NCBI GenBank assembly: GCA_016931995.1
Contig: JAFGDS010000069.1
Location: forward strand, 62,001 to 126,000
From: Pirellulales bacterium
GTDB lineage: Bacteria > Planctomycetota > Planctomycetia > Pirellulales > Thermoguttaceae
DNA length: 64,000 nt
Direction: 5' to 3'
Numbering within the stretch: position 1 is the stretch's first letter; the number at the start of each line of letters is the position of its first letter. A program made the translations under genes and the position numbers. The notes beneath the pieces are model-generated. The model was not told where the DNA came from and ran no database searches. It worked only from the letters and a program-made list of their open reading frames with translations. Positions 40,671-52,829 of the stretch are shown piece after piece.

Positions 40671-41079
40671 GGCCCTTGGAATGTGTTGGAAAATGCGTTA
40701 CGGCCGCTTTGGGGGTAGCACACCACGCCGTTAACGTTTTTTATCAGACGACCGTCAGACGTGGCGCCGGACACTTGCCCCGAAGGGGCTTCGTAGGTTA
40801 GCCCAGGGTTGCCGCGCATGCGGCTACCCTGGGTTCGCGAATCCGATCTTCCGAGAAACCCCAAGGGGGTTTCGTGGTCGCGATTTGTTACGCAACCCTT
40901 TCAGGGTTGAACGAAATCACGTGGCCCGTTGACCCAGGGTAGCGGCTGCGCCGCAACCCTGGGCTATCCTAAAAAACCCCTTCGGGGTAGACGGCTTCCG
41001 AGAGTTTCGCCAAGAAATAACGAACAACTCGATGAACGGCCCAAAACAAGGTTAACGGAGTAGCGTGGCACGTCTTTTC
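40671..41079. other. Repeat-rich gap between the methylase and GH36 genes
   Basis: About 410 bases. The central 210 are a composite of palindromes (40777-40988). Bases 40671-40775 presumably carry the methylase promoter; none was recognised. No gene seen. Confidence 0.6.
40777..40988. repeat. Composite palindromic block with ACCCAGGGT-type arms
   Basis: In order: GCCCCGAAGGGGC (40777); a 34-base palindrome CCCAGGGTTGCCGC...CTACCCTGGG (about 40801-40834); GAAACCCCAAGGGGGTTTC (40855); CAACCCTTTCAGGGTTG (about 40893); a second palindrome ACCCAGGGTAGCGG...CAACCCTGGGC (about 40932-40965); and ACCCCTTCGGGGT near 40976. The two longest units are also inverted relative to one another. Confidence 0.8.
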
Positions 41080-43077
41080 TTATTCTCGGACGCGTTTATA
41101 CACGATCAGCACGGCCTCGGGCCGGTTTTTCATTACCACAAGCAGGCCCGGCTCGGCCAATTCCTTGCCCGTCATCTTCGTCACGCCGCGTTCGTCCAGA
41201 TTCTGGACGTCGTACGTGGCATCGGGATCCAGCCCGCGGAGCTGAAGCCGGGCGGATTCATAGACGCACTCGGGCCGGCGGAACGCCTGCACGAGGCCGT
41301 CGCCCTCCTCCGGCCGGTCGAATTGCCAGGCGATCCAGGCGTCGGGGGCCAGATTGTAGGGCGTCAGGGGATAATAATCGCCGAAGTAGCACGGTGCAAC
41401 CGCCCGCCATTGGGCCGAGAGCTTGCGGAGCAGGCCATAATCCAGGTCCTTGTTGCGCATGTCCCAACAGGGGATGTTGCCCGCGCACATGCAGCTTCGG
41501 AACACGTAGGGATCGACGGCCATCTCGCCCGTGCCGAAGAAGGGCAGCCAATACGCCAGGCCGTAGGTGTGTCCCTGCTGGCCGATGGGCTCGAAGATGT
41601 AGTCGCTCCGCAGAAGCGGCACGGCGCGGCGCATGGTTTCCAGATCGTTGCGGTGTCCGCCGCTGGCGCAGGAGTCGATCAACATGTCGGGGTGGTCGCG
41701 GCGGAGCGAGTCCCAGTAGGCCAGATAACCAACGACGTAGGCGTTTTCGGTCATGCCTTGGCGGTCCGGGGCGTCGTTGCCGCGCCAGAAGGGCAGCGGG
41801 TCAATGTTGTAGTCCTGGCGATACAGGCCAATGCCCTCGTCGGTAATCATCTTGCTCACGTGCTGGGAGAGCCAGGCCAGGGCGTCCGGATTACCGAGAT
41901 TTAGAAGCTGACCGCCCAGGATCCATTCGGGGTGGTTTTCGGCGAGCCAGGTGCCGCCCGCGACGCGCTCCGGCTCGAACCAGACGATCGTTTTGATCTC
42001 TTTGCTCTTGGCGTGATCGCTCACGGCCCGCAGACCGCGGGGGAACCGGGTCTTGTCCACCTCCCAGGTGCCGGTGACCGGCCAGTTGCCCCCGCAGGGA
42101 TACCAGCCGGCGTCCATCCACCAGTAGTCGATCTTGATCCCTTCCTCGACGTAGCGGTCAATGAATTGGATCTGGCTTGCCTCGTCGGCCTTGGTCATTT
42201 CGGCGAACTGGTGGGAGCTGCACGGGGTCATCCGCGGCGGGGGCAGCTTTCCGCCGGGCCGCGGCAGGTTGTGCGCGAGCATCCAGCGTCGCCAAATGTT
42301 TTGCGCCCGCTGCCAGTCGCCGTGGTAGAACTGCTGGACCATAAGCGGCGTGCGGATCTCCTCGCCGGGCAGCAGCTTCGCGTGGACCAACTCCTGGCCG
42401 GCCGTGACGCGGACGCCCTGGCCCGCCTCGTGCTGAAAACCGGCCGCCCAACGGCCGGGCCAGCCCACGACGAGGATGCGACCCTTGCCGCCGCATTGGA
42501 GGTTGAAATAGGGCCAGACGCCGCCGCTGGTGCGTCCGCCGTTGGGCGCAAGGGCCACCTGCGCCCCCGGCGGCAGCTCGGTCACCAGCGGCTGGAAGTC
42601 GGTGGCCTGGACCGTCGTGCCCTGGTTGTGGTGCAGCGTGTACTTCTCCTCCGGCCCGGCCGCGATCCGCAGGTCCATCGCCCGCACGTCGGCGAGGATA
42701 GGCGTGTCCCGCTCGCCCGTGTTCTTGAAGTACAGCGTCCATTCCACGGTGGGGAAGTCGGTGTATTCGACGGCGACCGCGCGGACCTGGAGATCCGTGG
42801 CCGGGTCGCGGTACTCGATGGTCCGCTCGGTCTTGTGGTCGTCGATCGCCCGGCTCGCGCGGCGGACCTCCCAGTTGGGCAAGAGTTCGGCCGAGGGCTT
42901 GCCATCGTAGGTGAAGGAGAAGAACGGCACGGCCTCGCCGGCGCCCTCCAGGTTCGCTGCCACCCACTGCCGGGCGTCGGCCATTTCGTCCGGGGTGGGC
43001 GCCACGGCGGCCGGGCTACTGGCCGGCGCGAGGGCGGTGTAAAGGGCGATGATTCCGACCAGGACTTGGATTCTCAT
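41080..43077 (-). CDS. Exported GH36-family alpha-galactosidase
   Basis: A 665-residue enzyme with a signal peptide (VLVGIIALYTALAPASSPAA). It has an N-terminal beta-sandwich, a TIM-barrel with YWWMDAGWYPCGG, the catalytic nucleophile in LYRQDYNID (D422) and acid/base in SCASGGHRNDLETM (D478), and a C-terminal beta domain. It should remove terminal alpha-galactose from oligosaccharides or plant galactomannan outside the cytoplasm. Its ATG overlaps the stop of the preceding minus-strand gene (ATGA), with AAAGGAG upstream, so the two are made together. Alpha-N-acetylgalactosaminidase activity is an alternative within this family. Confidence 0.9.
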   Translation of the reverse strand: MRIQVLVGIIALYTALAPASSPAAVAPTPDEMADARQWVAANLEGAGEAVPFFSFTYDGKPSAELLPNWEVRRASRAIDDHKTERTIEYRDPATDLQVRAVAVEYTDFPTVEWTLYFKNTGERDTPILADVRAMDLRIAAGPEEKYTLHHNQGTTVQATDFQPLVTELPPGAQVALAPNGGRTSGGVWPYFNLQCGGKGRILVVGWPGRWAAGFQHEAGQGVRVTAGQELVHAKLLPGEEIRTPLMVQQFYHGDWQRAQNIWRRWMLAHNLPRPGGKLPPPRMTPCSSHQFAEMTKADEASQIQFIDRYVEEGIKIDYWWMDAGWYPCGGNWPVTGTWEVDKTRFPRGLRAVSDHAKSKEIKTIVWFEPERVAGGTWLAENHPEWILGGQLLNLGNPDALAWLSQHVSKMITDEGIGLYRQDYNIDPLPFWRGNDAPDRQGMTENAYVVGYLAYWDSLRRDHPDMLIDSCASGGHRNDLETMRRAVPLLRSDYIFEPIGQQGHTYGLAYWLPFFGTGEMAVDPYVFRSCMCAGNIPCWDMRNKDLDYGLLRKLSAQWRAVAPCYFGDYYPLTPYNLAPDAWIAWQFDRPEEGDGLVQAFRRPECVYESARLQLRGLDPDATYDVQNLDERGVTKMTGKELAEPGLLVVMKNRPEAVLIVYKRVRE

Positions 43078-43943
43078 GGGTGTTCTCCTTTTGGTGGGTC
43101 AACCTCTTGCCCCAGGGCCTGTAGGGCCTCTTTCGCTGCTTCTCGTACGAAAAAGACTCGGCTCCATTTCCAGTCCGTGATGCAATCGAAATACTCTTCG
43201 TCGGCTAGCAGCTTTCGTAATTGGGGAACGGCTTGCATGTATTTCTCTTCACCGCAGATCACCGCGGCGGTTCTTCTTTCTTCCGGATCGTCGGAGGTCA
43301 ACATCTTCACGACGCGTTCCGCCAGCTTCTTCTCACGGTATTCTTCCAGCTTGAGCCATCGCTGATCGTGCTGTTTGCGAAGATCGTCACGATAGAAGTC
43401 CTTCTCTTTAGCCAGGAGGTCACCGTTCTCAAGCTCCAATACGATCCATTTGCCCCAGTGAAGGCGAATAAGGAACGTCTCGTCATCAGGTCCAAATAAG
43501 CTGACGGCGCCCTCGTTCCACCAGTAGCTCGATATGGACATTTTGATGTTGAGGACGTCGTCCTTCAGACCAAGCGAGTCCGTGTCATGCACCCGAATCA
43601 GCCTCCCGTCGTTCCCGTAGATGACTACGGGGAGTTTTCCGACGTGATGCCATTCATCCATGGTGACGACGTACCTTCCCGAGTCGGCAACGAACACTTG
43701 CACCGGGCCGTGGTCGTTGATGAGATGGCGCGACCAAACCCTCCTGCCCTCACGGAGAAGGGTCGCGCGACAGTGCCCCGGTTTGTCCGGCCAGTCAGGA
43801 TGGGGTTCAATTTTGAGCGTGTACTTTCCGTTGGCAGAGCGGAACTCCGTCGGCTCAAGAGGTCCCCAGAAATCGGCGCGGGCGCACCGAACACAGGCAC
43901 AAATCGCCAGGACCGTCACGAAGATGTGGTACGCCGTCTTCAT
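43074..43943 (-). CDS. Exported protein of unknown function with a C-terminal HEAT-like segment
   Basis: A 289-residue protein with a signal peptide (AYHIFVTVLAICACVRCARA). A beta-rich N-terminal domain follows (SANGKYTLKIEPHPD, HGPVQVFVADSGRYVVTMDE, LPVVIYGNDGRLIRVHDTDS). Such strand pairs are common in planctomycete secreted proteins of unknown role. The C-terminal third is helical and resembles one or two HEAT repeats (ERVVKMLTSDDPEERRTAAV). The start at 43943 places the signal peptide at the N-terminus. It is translationally coupled to the alpha-galactosidase gene and may assist or regulate it. Confidence 0.75.
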   Translation of the reverse strand: MKTAYHIFVTVLAICACVRCARADFWGPLEPTEFRSANGKYTLKIEPHPDWPDKPGHCRATLLREGRRVWSRHLINDHGPVQVFVADSGRYVVTMDEWHHVGKLPVVIYGNDGRLIRVHDTDSLGLKDDVLNIKMSISSYWWNEGAVSLFGPDDETFLIRLHWGKWIVLELENGDLLAKEKDFYRDDLRKQHDQRWLKLEEYREKKLAERVVKMLTSDDPEERRTAAVICGEEKYMQAVPQLRKLLADEEYFDCITDWKWSRVFFVREAAKEALQALGQEVDPPKGEHP

Positions 43944-44105
43944 GGGTGCACCAAAATGCATGTGTATTTGGGCTCGGCCAGTGCTTCGGTGGGAGGGAAA
44001 CAGGAGTCGGCCCTTCTCCGGCGGGTGGCGAGGGAAGCATCGAATCGTCCTTTCGCCGGCACTTATCTTCGTGCATCGCGTGGGGGAACGTCAACCCAGC
44101 CCAGG

Positions 44106-44127
44106 GCACTGGCAGAGCCCGTGGCAC
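44106..44127. repeat. Single CACTGGC-type palindrome
   Basis: GCACTGGCAGAGCCCGTGGC-type element with one mismatch in the stem. It has no facing partner nearby. Confidence 0.7.
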
Positions 44128-44151
44128 TCGGCGAGTTGCGAAATCCAACTG

Positions 44152-44231
44152 GTGGCACAGCCGCCCTCGGCTGTGTTGAATTCCACAGCCGAGGGCGGCT
44201 GTGCTACAGAGACCGAGGGCGGCCGTGCTAC
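44152..44231. repeat. CAGCCGCCCTCGGCTG inverted pair plus a third partial arm
   Basis: Arms at 44152-44175 and 44184-44207 are near-perfect reverse complements. A degraded third copy, ending GGCCGTGCTAC, follows at about 44211-44231. Related to 20485-20544 and 62643-62702. Confidence 0.8.
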
Positions 44232-44328
44232 AGGGACGAGACGCCCCCTATGGACAATCACCCCGAGGTCGGGTAGGAACCGTAGGTGGACGTTTTCGCG
44301 TCGGTCTTGACCCGCAGGAGATAATCCC

Positions 44329-44904
44329 ATGAGTAGTGTGAAGGGTACCCAAACGGAAAAGAACCTCTTGGCCGCCTTTGCGGGCGAGTCGCAGGCTCGG
44401 AACCGGTATGACTACTACGCCGGCGCCGCCCGGAAGGAGGGGTTCGTCCAGATCGCCGACATCTTCGCCGAGACGGCCAATCAGGAAAAGGAGCACGCCA
44501 AGCGGTTTTTCAAGTTTCTGGAGGGGGGAGAGGTCGAAATCACGGCGGCGTTTCCGGCGGGCGTGATCGGCACGGCCGCCGAGAACCTCAAGGCCGCGGC
44601 CGCCGGCGAGCACCACGAGTGGTCCGCGCTGTACCCCGGCTTCGCCGCCGTCGCCCGCCAGGAAGGCTTCGAGCCGATCGCCCGCGTGCTCGAGGCCGTC
44701 TGCGTGGCCGAGCAGCAGCACGAGAAGCGTTACCTGGGCCTGTTGGCCAACGTCGAGGCGGGCACGGTGTTCAAGAAGAGCAAGAAGGTCGTGTGGCGAT
44801 GCCGCAACTGCGGCTACCTGCACGAAGGCGAGGAAGCCCCCAAGGCGTGCGCCGCGTGCGCCCATCCGCAGGCGCATTTTGAGTTGTTGGCCGAGAATTG
44901 GTGA
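44329..44904 (+). CDS. rbr: Rubrerythrin
   Basis: Reduces hydrogen peroxide to water at a non-heme diiron site, fed by rubredoxin-type iron. The 191-residue protein has the four-helix ferritin-like domain, with ligand helices FAGESQARNRYDYYA, ANQEKEHAKRFF and VCVAEQQHEKRY. The C-terminal rubredoxin-like domain has two CxxC pairs (WRCRNCGY and KACAACAH). The organisation and length are classical. The ATG has GGAGATAATCCC upstream. A flavodiiron protein and a separate rubredoxin lie 6-8 kb away, completing a typical anaerobe defence set. Confidence 0.95.
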   Translation: MSSVKGTQTEKNLLAAFAGESQARNRYDYYAGAARKEGFVQIADIFAETANQEKEHAKRFFKFLEGGEVEITAAFPAGVIGTAAENLKAAAAGEHHEWSALYPGFAAVARQEGFEPIARVLEAVCVAEQQHEKRYLGLLANVEAGTVFKKSKKVVWRCRNCGYLHEGEEAPKACAACAHPQAHFELLAENW

Positions 44905-44914
44905 TGATCGCCGT

Positions 44915-45020
44915 GTGCCACTGGCTTTGCCAGTGCGCCCGCCGATCGAAGGCTTGGCGATGTATCAACCGGCAACCATGTGCCCCGTGCCCACGCACGC
45001 ACTGGCATAGCCAGTGGCAC
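44915..45020. repeat. Facing CACTGGC-type palindromes 84 bases apart
   Basis: Elements at 44915-44936 and 44999-45020 face each other just after rubrerythrin. The spacer between them (44937-44998) contains no gene. Confidence 0.8.
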
Positions 45021-45054
45021 ACGTGCGCACCGCGAGGCACGAGTCCGAAACGCC

Positions 45055-45309
45055 ATGAACGGTTTGAGATCGCCCCGAACGCCGCGATGGGAGAGACGCC
45101 AGTGCAACGCCCGTGCCGTGGCCAGGTGGAACGGGCGTTTGATGCTCTACGTCCTTGTCCCGATCGTGTTGGTGGGACCCCTCGTCGGTCCGGCGGGAGA
45201 TTATCGGTGGTGGCATCCGCTTGTCTCCATCCCGCTGGCTGCGGGCATTGCCGCGTTCAGCGTGTATTGGATTCGTTGGGGGAAACAAGGACCCTTGCGA
45301 CGGCAATAG
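45055..45309 (+). CDS. Small two-span membrane protein, unknown
   Basis: An 84-residue reading frame with two hydrophobic stretches (LMLYVLVPIVLVGPLVG and PLVSIPLAAGIAAFSVYWI) and a basic N-terminus (RWERRQCNARAVAR). No family was recognised. The start at 45055 is chosen because the frame before it runs through repeat DNA. No clear ribosome binding site. The membrane pattern argues for a real gene, but a chance frame cannot be excluded. Confidence 0.45.
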   Translation: MNGLRSPRTPRWERRQCNARAVARWNGRLMLYVLVPIVLVGPLVGPAGDYRWWHPLVSIPLAAGIAAFSVYWIRWGKQGPLRRQ

Positions 45310-45334
45310 CCGATCAGTTGGTTTTTTTGGCCGC

Positions 45335-45543
45335 ATGACGAAACACCGCGTCCTATTCCTGTGCGTGGGCAACGCCTGTCGTTCGCAGATGGCCGAGGGC
45401 TGGCTGCGCCATCTCGCGCCGGAGCGGTTTGACGTGGCCAGCGCGGGCGCCGTGCCCAGCGGACTCAGTCAACGCGCGGTCCGCGTCCGGGACGAGATCC
45501 GCGCGTGGGTCGAGAGTTTCATCGAGCAGGTGGACGGGGCCGC

Positions 45544-45547
<4 letters not shown>
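45335..45547 (+). CDS. Internally shortened LMW phosphatase / arsenate reductase-like protein
   Basis: A 70-residue protein. Residues 1-45 follow the N-terminus of thioredoxin-coupled arsenate reductases and LMW tyrosine phosphatases: [20 protein letters not shown] with the C-X5-R loop (C10, R16), then [20 protein letters not shown]. Residues 51-65 ([14 protein letters not shown]) match the last helix of the same family. The 60-70 residues that normally lie between, including the second catalytic cysteine or Asp region (D-P-A), are missing. The frame is intact and the stop overlaps the metH ATG (ATGA). It is probably an inactive deletion remnant kept open for translation coupling, or a minimal binding version. 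Confidence 0.65.
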
Positions 45548-49239
<3,692 letters not shown>

Positions 49240-49244
49240 CGCGT

Positions 49245-49389
49245 CTCCCCTCTCCCGCCGCGCGGGAGAGGGGCCGGGGGTGAGGGGTGGTGACAATGAA
49301 ACGACCGCCAAAATCCGTCATGCCGAGCGCGGCGAAGCATCTCGTCTCATTCCGATTCAACGAGATCCTTCGCCGCGCTCAGGATGACG
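49245..49389. repeat. CTCTCCCG palindrome followed by a GTCATCC-type inverted pair
   Basis: First, a palindrome with CCCCTCTCCCG/CGGGAGAGGGG arms plus a CCGGGGGTGAGGGG tail (49245-49286). Then arms 49317-49344 and 49361-49389 (GCCGAGCGCGGCGAAG and its near-complement). Together they fill the gap between metH and the dehydrogenase. Confidence 0.8.
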
Positions 49390-49453
49390 TGTTGCATCGG
49401 CGACGATCTTCGGATCGGCGTTGAATCACGCGTGGGGAACCCAATCAGAATCC

Positions 49454-50413
49454 ATGGAACCCGAAACGATCAGAACGGGCAAGGTGGTCATCGTCGGCGC
49501 GGGGGCGGTCGGCGCGACGTTCGCCTATGCGCTGCAGATCCACGGCGCCGCGCGGGAGATCGTGCTGGTCGACGCCGACCGTCAGCGGGCCGAGGGCCAG
49601 GCGCTCGACTTGAGTCACGGCGAGTTTTTCACGCCGCCGGTGGACGTGCGGGCGGGCGACTACGACGATTGCGCGGGGGCGGACGTGGTGGCCCTCTGCG
49701 CCGGCGCCCGGCAGAAGCCCGGCCAGTCGCGCATGGACCTCGTTGAAACGAACGTCCAAATCTGCCGGTCGATCGTCGCCGAGGTGCTCGCGCGGACCGA
49801 TCGGGCGATCCTGCTGGTGACGACCAATCCGGTGGACGTGCTCACGCTGGCGGCGCTGCGTTTCTCGGGCTTGCCCACGGGCCGGGTGATCGGCTCGGGC
49901 ACGGTGCTCGATAGCGCGCGATTCCGGCACCTTTTGAGCCGCCATTGCCGGCTGGACGCCCGAAACGTCCACGCCTACGTGCTGGGCGAGCACGGCGACA
50001 GCGAGGTTTTCCCGTGGAGCATGGTCACGCTGGCCGGCGTCCGTCTGGAGGATTACTGCCGCGCGTGCCCGCGGGCGTGCGCCGCGCCGGACCGCCAGGC
50101 GATTGCCCAGGCCGTGCGCGATTCGGCGTACCACATCATCGACACGAAGGGGGCGACCAATTTCGCCGTGGGTCTGGCGCTGGTGAAGATCGCCACGTCG
50201 ATCCTCCGCGACGAGAACAGCGTACTCACGGTTTCGACGTTGCTCGAGGGCGAGTACGGCCTGGACGGGCTCTGCTTGAGCCTGCCCGCCGTGCTCAACC
50301 GCCGCGGCGTCGACCGGGTCGTCTGTCCCGAATTGACCGATGCCGAACTGGCCGACCTGCGGGCCTCGGCCGCGGCGATCCGGGGGATACAGGAGACGGT
50401 CGGGTTGGCATAG
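49454..50413 (+). CDS. ldh: L-lactate dehydrogenase
   Basis: Interconverts pyruvate and lactate using NADH. The 319-residue protein has the Rossmann motif VVIVGAGAVGAT, the NAD-adenine acid VLVDADR, and the substrate loop GARQKPGQSRMDLVETN. Gln at Q87 favours lactate; malate enzymes usually have Arg there. It also has LVTTNPVDVLT and the catalytic histidine in LGEHGDSEVF. No N-terminal extension beyond about nine residues. The ATG at 49454 lacks a strong Shine-Dalgarno. It stands alone between repeat blocks. Malate dehydrogenase of the LDH-like clade is the alternative. Confidence 0.9.
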   Translation: MEPETIRTGKVVIVGAGAVGATFAYALQIHGAAREIVLVDADRQRAEGQALDLSHGEFFTPPVDVRAGDYDDCAGADVVALCAGARQKPGQSRMDLVETNVQICRSIVAEVLARTDRAILLVTTNPVDVLTLAALRFSGLPTGRVIGSGTVLDSARFRHLLSRHCRLDARNVHAYVLGEHGDSEVFPWSMVTLAGVRLEDYCRACPRACAAPDRQAIAQAVRDSAYHIIDTKGATNFAVGLALVKIATSILRDENSVLTVSTLLEGEYGLDGLCLSLPAVLNRRGVDRVVCPELTDAELADLRASAAAIRGIQETVGLA

Positions 50414-50491
50414 CGCGGGGCAAGGGACGTGAATGGTCTTGAATCCGCTCTCGCGTGTCATGGGATTTGACCTAAGACGGACGATCACGCA

Positions 50492-50923
50492 ATGACGAAC
50501 ATGACTCGCGAGAATGCAGACTATCCAGATTACCCGGAAGCCGAACGCCGATTCAAGGACTTCCTTCGCGACAACGGTTGGCCCGATCGACTTCGATGGA
50601 AGCGTCCCTCGGATGTTGGAGTCCATGGGAGTGAGGTTCTCTTGCGGGTCCTGCCCGTCGAGCTTGCGGATGTGCGAAAGGAATACGATAATGCAGCGAT
50701 GCAACGGCTGGGCGCGTTGTTTGAAGGAGTCTGTTGTGACGACAACATAACGTACTGTCGGTTGTGGACGCCGGCTGACGCGACCGACGCGCAACACGCG
50801 ATGATGCCCGATGGGCTGAAGCTACGCATCCCACGGGAGAGGCGTCGATGCAGGCAGATCCGAGGGGCAATCCGATGGCGTTGGGCCACGTGGGTTGCAC
50901 AACGCCGGTCAAGAAGGGGATGA
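50492..50923 (+). CDS. Hypothetical protein
   Basis: A 143-residue reading frame without recognised family. The first 100 residues (ERRFKDFLRDNGWPDRLRWK, EVLLRVLPVELADVRKEYD) look like a folded soluble domain. After about residue 112 the composition becomes Arg-rich (RERRRCRQIRGAIRWRWATW) and unlike the rest, so the original end may have been lost or the reading frame may have shifted near 50840. GC is lower than in its neighbours. No Shine-Dalgarno is evident. Confidence 0.5.
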   Translation: MTNMTRENADYPDYPEAERRFKDFLRDNGWPDRLRWKRPSDVGVHGSEVLLRVLPVELADVRKEYDNAAMQRLGALFEGVCCDDNITYCRLWTPADATDAQHAMMPDGLKLRIPRERRRCRQIRGAIRWRWATWVAQRRSRRG

Positions 50924-51016
50924 CACGGCCACAAGGCGCTTCGCACTATCACCGTGCCTCCGTGGTGATCCATCGTCAAACGAAGTACATCTCTTCATCA
51001 AGAATCAAGACGCATC

Positions 51017-52207
51017 ATGAACATCAAAATTAGCGACAACATCGACTGGGTCGGCTACGTCGATTGGACCGTGCGCGACTTCCACGGCTACGAGACGGCC
51101 CGCGGGGCCACGTACAACGCCTATCTCGTGCGCGACGAGAAGACCGCGCTGATCGACACGGTCAAACGCCCGTTTGCCGACGCGTTGCTGGCCAACGTGG
51201 CCGCCGTGGTCGATTTGGGCGACGTGGATTACGTGGTCTGCAATCATGCCGAGCCGGACCATGCCGGCGCGCTGCCGCGGGTGATGGCCGCGATGCCCCA
51301 TGCCGAGCTCGTGTGCAATAAACGCTGCGCGGCGGCGCTGGCCAGGCACGCCGACACGAGCGGCTGGAAGATCCGCATCGTGGACAACGACGCAATTTCG
51401 CTGGGCGGCCGGACGCTCCAGTTTATCGACACGCCGATGGTGCATTGGCCGGAGTCGATGTTCACCTACCTGCCGGAGGACCGCATCCTCTTCTCGATGG
51501 ACGCCTTCGGCCAGCATTACGCCACGTCGCAGCGGTTCGACGACGAGGTGTCGGCCGCCGTGGCCCTGGACGAGGCGAAGACGTACTACGCGAACATCGT
51601 CATGCCCTACGGCCGTCAGGTGGCCGCCGTGCTGGACAAGGCGGCCGCGCTGCCGATCGACCTGATCGCCCCGAGCCACGGGATCGTCTGGCGGAGTCAC
51701 GTGGCCGATATCCTCGCGGCCTACCGCGACTGGTCCACGTGCCGAGCCCGGCCGAAGGTGGTGGTGATTTACGACACGATGTGGGACGCCACGGGCGAGA
51801 TGGCCCGGGCGATCCACGAGGGGGCTTCGCAGCCGGGCGTCGAGGCCGTGCTCATCCACGTCCGGCTCTCGAATCTCACCCGAATCGCCGCCGAGATGCT
51901 CGACGTGGCCGCCGTGGCCTTCGGCAGCTCGACGCTCAACCGGGGCATGATGCCCATGGCCGCCGCCGTGCTGAACTACCTGGAGGGGCTTCGCCCGGCG
52001 AATAAGGCGGGGTTCGCGTTCGGCTCGTACGGGTGGGGAACGGGGGGCGCCGAGGCCGTCCACGGCTGGTTGGAATCCCAGAAATGGGATATCCTACGGG
52101 AGCCGCTGCGGGTCCAGTACCGACCGACGCCCGACGTGCTCGACGAGTGCCGCCGGGCCGGCCGCCTGCTGGCCGAGCGGGCCCGAAGCGCGACCGCCGA
52201 GAGGTAG
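51017..52207 (+). CDS. Flavodiiron protein (rubredoxin:oxygen/NO oxidoreductase)
   Basis: Reduces oxygen to water or nitric oxide to nitrous oxide with electrons from rubredoxin. The 396-residue protein has a metallo-beta-lactamase-like domain with the diiron ligands H77, E79, D81, H143, D162 and H221 in NHAEPDHAGALP, MVHWPESMF, FSMDAFGQHY and APSHGIVW. A flavodoxin domain follows (VVVIYDTMWDATGEMARAI and FGSYGWGTGGAEAVH). H82 follows D81 as in the oxygen-reducing class. A rubredoxin gene lies 250 bases downstream on the same strand and is the likely donor. No clear Shine-Dalgarno is visible. Confidence 0.95.
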   Translation: MNIKISDNIDWVGYVDWTVRDFHGYETARGATYNAYLVRDEKTALIDTVKRPFADALLANVAAVVDLGDVDYVVCNHAEPDHAGALPRVMAAMPHAELVCNKRCAAALARHADTSGWKIRIVDNDAISLGGRTLQFIDTPMVHWPESMFTYLPEDRILFSMDAFGQHYATSQRFDDEVSAAVALDEAKTYYANIVMPYGRQVAAVLDKAAALPIDLIAPSHGIVWRSHVADILAAYRDWSTCRARPKVVVIYDTMWDATGEMARAIHEGASQPGVEAVLIHVRLSNLTRIAAEMLDVAAVAFGSSTLNRGMMPMAAAVLNYLEGLRPANKAGFAFGSYGWGTGGAEAVHGWLESQKWDILREPLRVQYRPTPDVLDECRRAGRLLAERARSATAER

Positions 52208-52220
52208 CGACGATGAGGAA

Positions 52221-52358
52221 ATCGGAATTCAGTAGTCCCAGATTTGTCTCCGCAAGTCATCCCGAGCGCAGCGAAGGATCTCGGCGGCAAGAGAGATTCT
52301 TCGCTTCGCTCGGAATGACGGTATTGCCTGCGAGATCTGGAACTACTGGAATTCGGAT
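52221..52358. repeat. 138-bp imperfect inverted repeat
   Basis: Outer arms GGAATTCAGTAGTCCCAGAT and its near-complement enclose inner arms of the CCGAGCGCAGCGAAGGATCT family. It reads as one long stem with a short loop near 52285, lying between the flavodiiron and rubredoxin genes. Confidence 0.75.
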
Positions 52359-52460
52359 GTGACATCATTTTTTGTCGCGGCGTGGCCGCTTGCGGCTTCG
52401 CAACGGGCGGCGCCGGCCGCGACCTGTATTCTTTCCTTTGATTCCTTTGGGAGCATCACT

Positions 52461-52658
52461 ATGGATCGTTACGTTTGCGACGCGTGCGGTTGGGTCTACG
52501 ATCCGGCGGTCGGCGTGCCGGAGCAGGGCATCGAGCCGGGGATTCCCTTCGACGAACTGCCCGACGACTTCGAGTGCCCCGAATGCGCCGCCGGCAAGGA
52601 CGAGTTCTCGAAGGAGGAATGGACCTCGCCCGGCGCCGCGGGCGACGAGAAGCTGTAG
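52461..52658 (+). CDS. Rubredoxin
   Basis: A small one-electron carrier. The 65 residues contain two CxxC sites ([15 protein letters not shown] and [13 protein letters not shown]) that bind a single iron, with conserved W, Y and P positions, and an extra acidic tail. It probably donates to the flavodiiron protein just upstream and to rubrerythrin. The start at 52461 ([11 protein letters not shown]) is standard. The longer frame upstream is not family-like. Confidence 0.93.
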   Translation: MDRYVCDACGWVYDPAVGVPEQGIEPGIPFDELPDDFECPECAAGKDEFSKEEWTSPGAAGDEKL

Positions 52659-52718
52659 AGCGCATCTCGCGAAATCATGGCGGGCGCCATGGCCACGCCC
52701 GCGTGGTCGTGCGCGCGT

Positions 52719-52782
52719 GTGCCACTGGCTTTGCCAGTGCTGAATCGCCTGTGTTTCCGAGCACTGGCGGAGCCAGTGGCAC
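52719..52782. repeat. Facing CACTGGC-type palindromes
   Basis: Elements at 52719-52740 and 52761-52782 face each other across 20 bases. They lie between convergent rubredoxin and sensor kinase genes. Confidence 0.8.
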
Positions 52783-52829
52783 TCAAAACGGGCCTTCAAC
52801 ACGATCGCTCGCCCTCCCGGATCCGTTCG

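Larger units (their letters stand above)
43944..44328. other. Repeat-bearing gap between the divergent GH36 operon and rubrerythrin
   Basis: About 385 bases. The middle contains palindromes at 44106-44127 and 44152-44231; the flanks should hold two divergent promoters. None could be assigned with confidence. No gene. Confidence 0.6.

Noticed and set aside
45300-45543. Cobalamin riboswitch for metH
   Set aside because: The 200 bases upstream are coding (shortened phosphatase gene overlapping the start), and no B12-box-like segment was seen.
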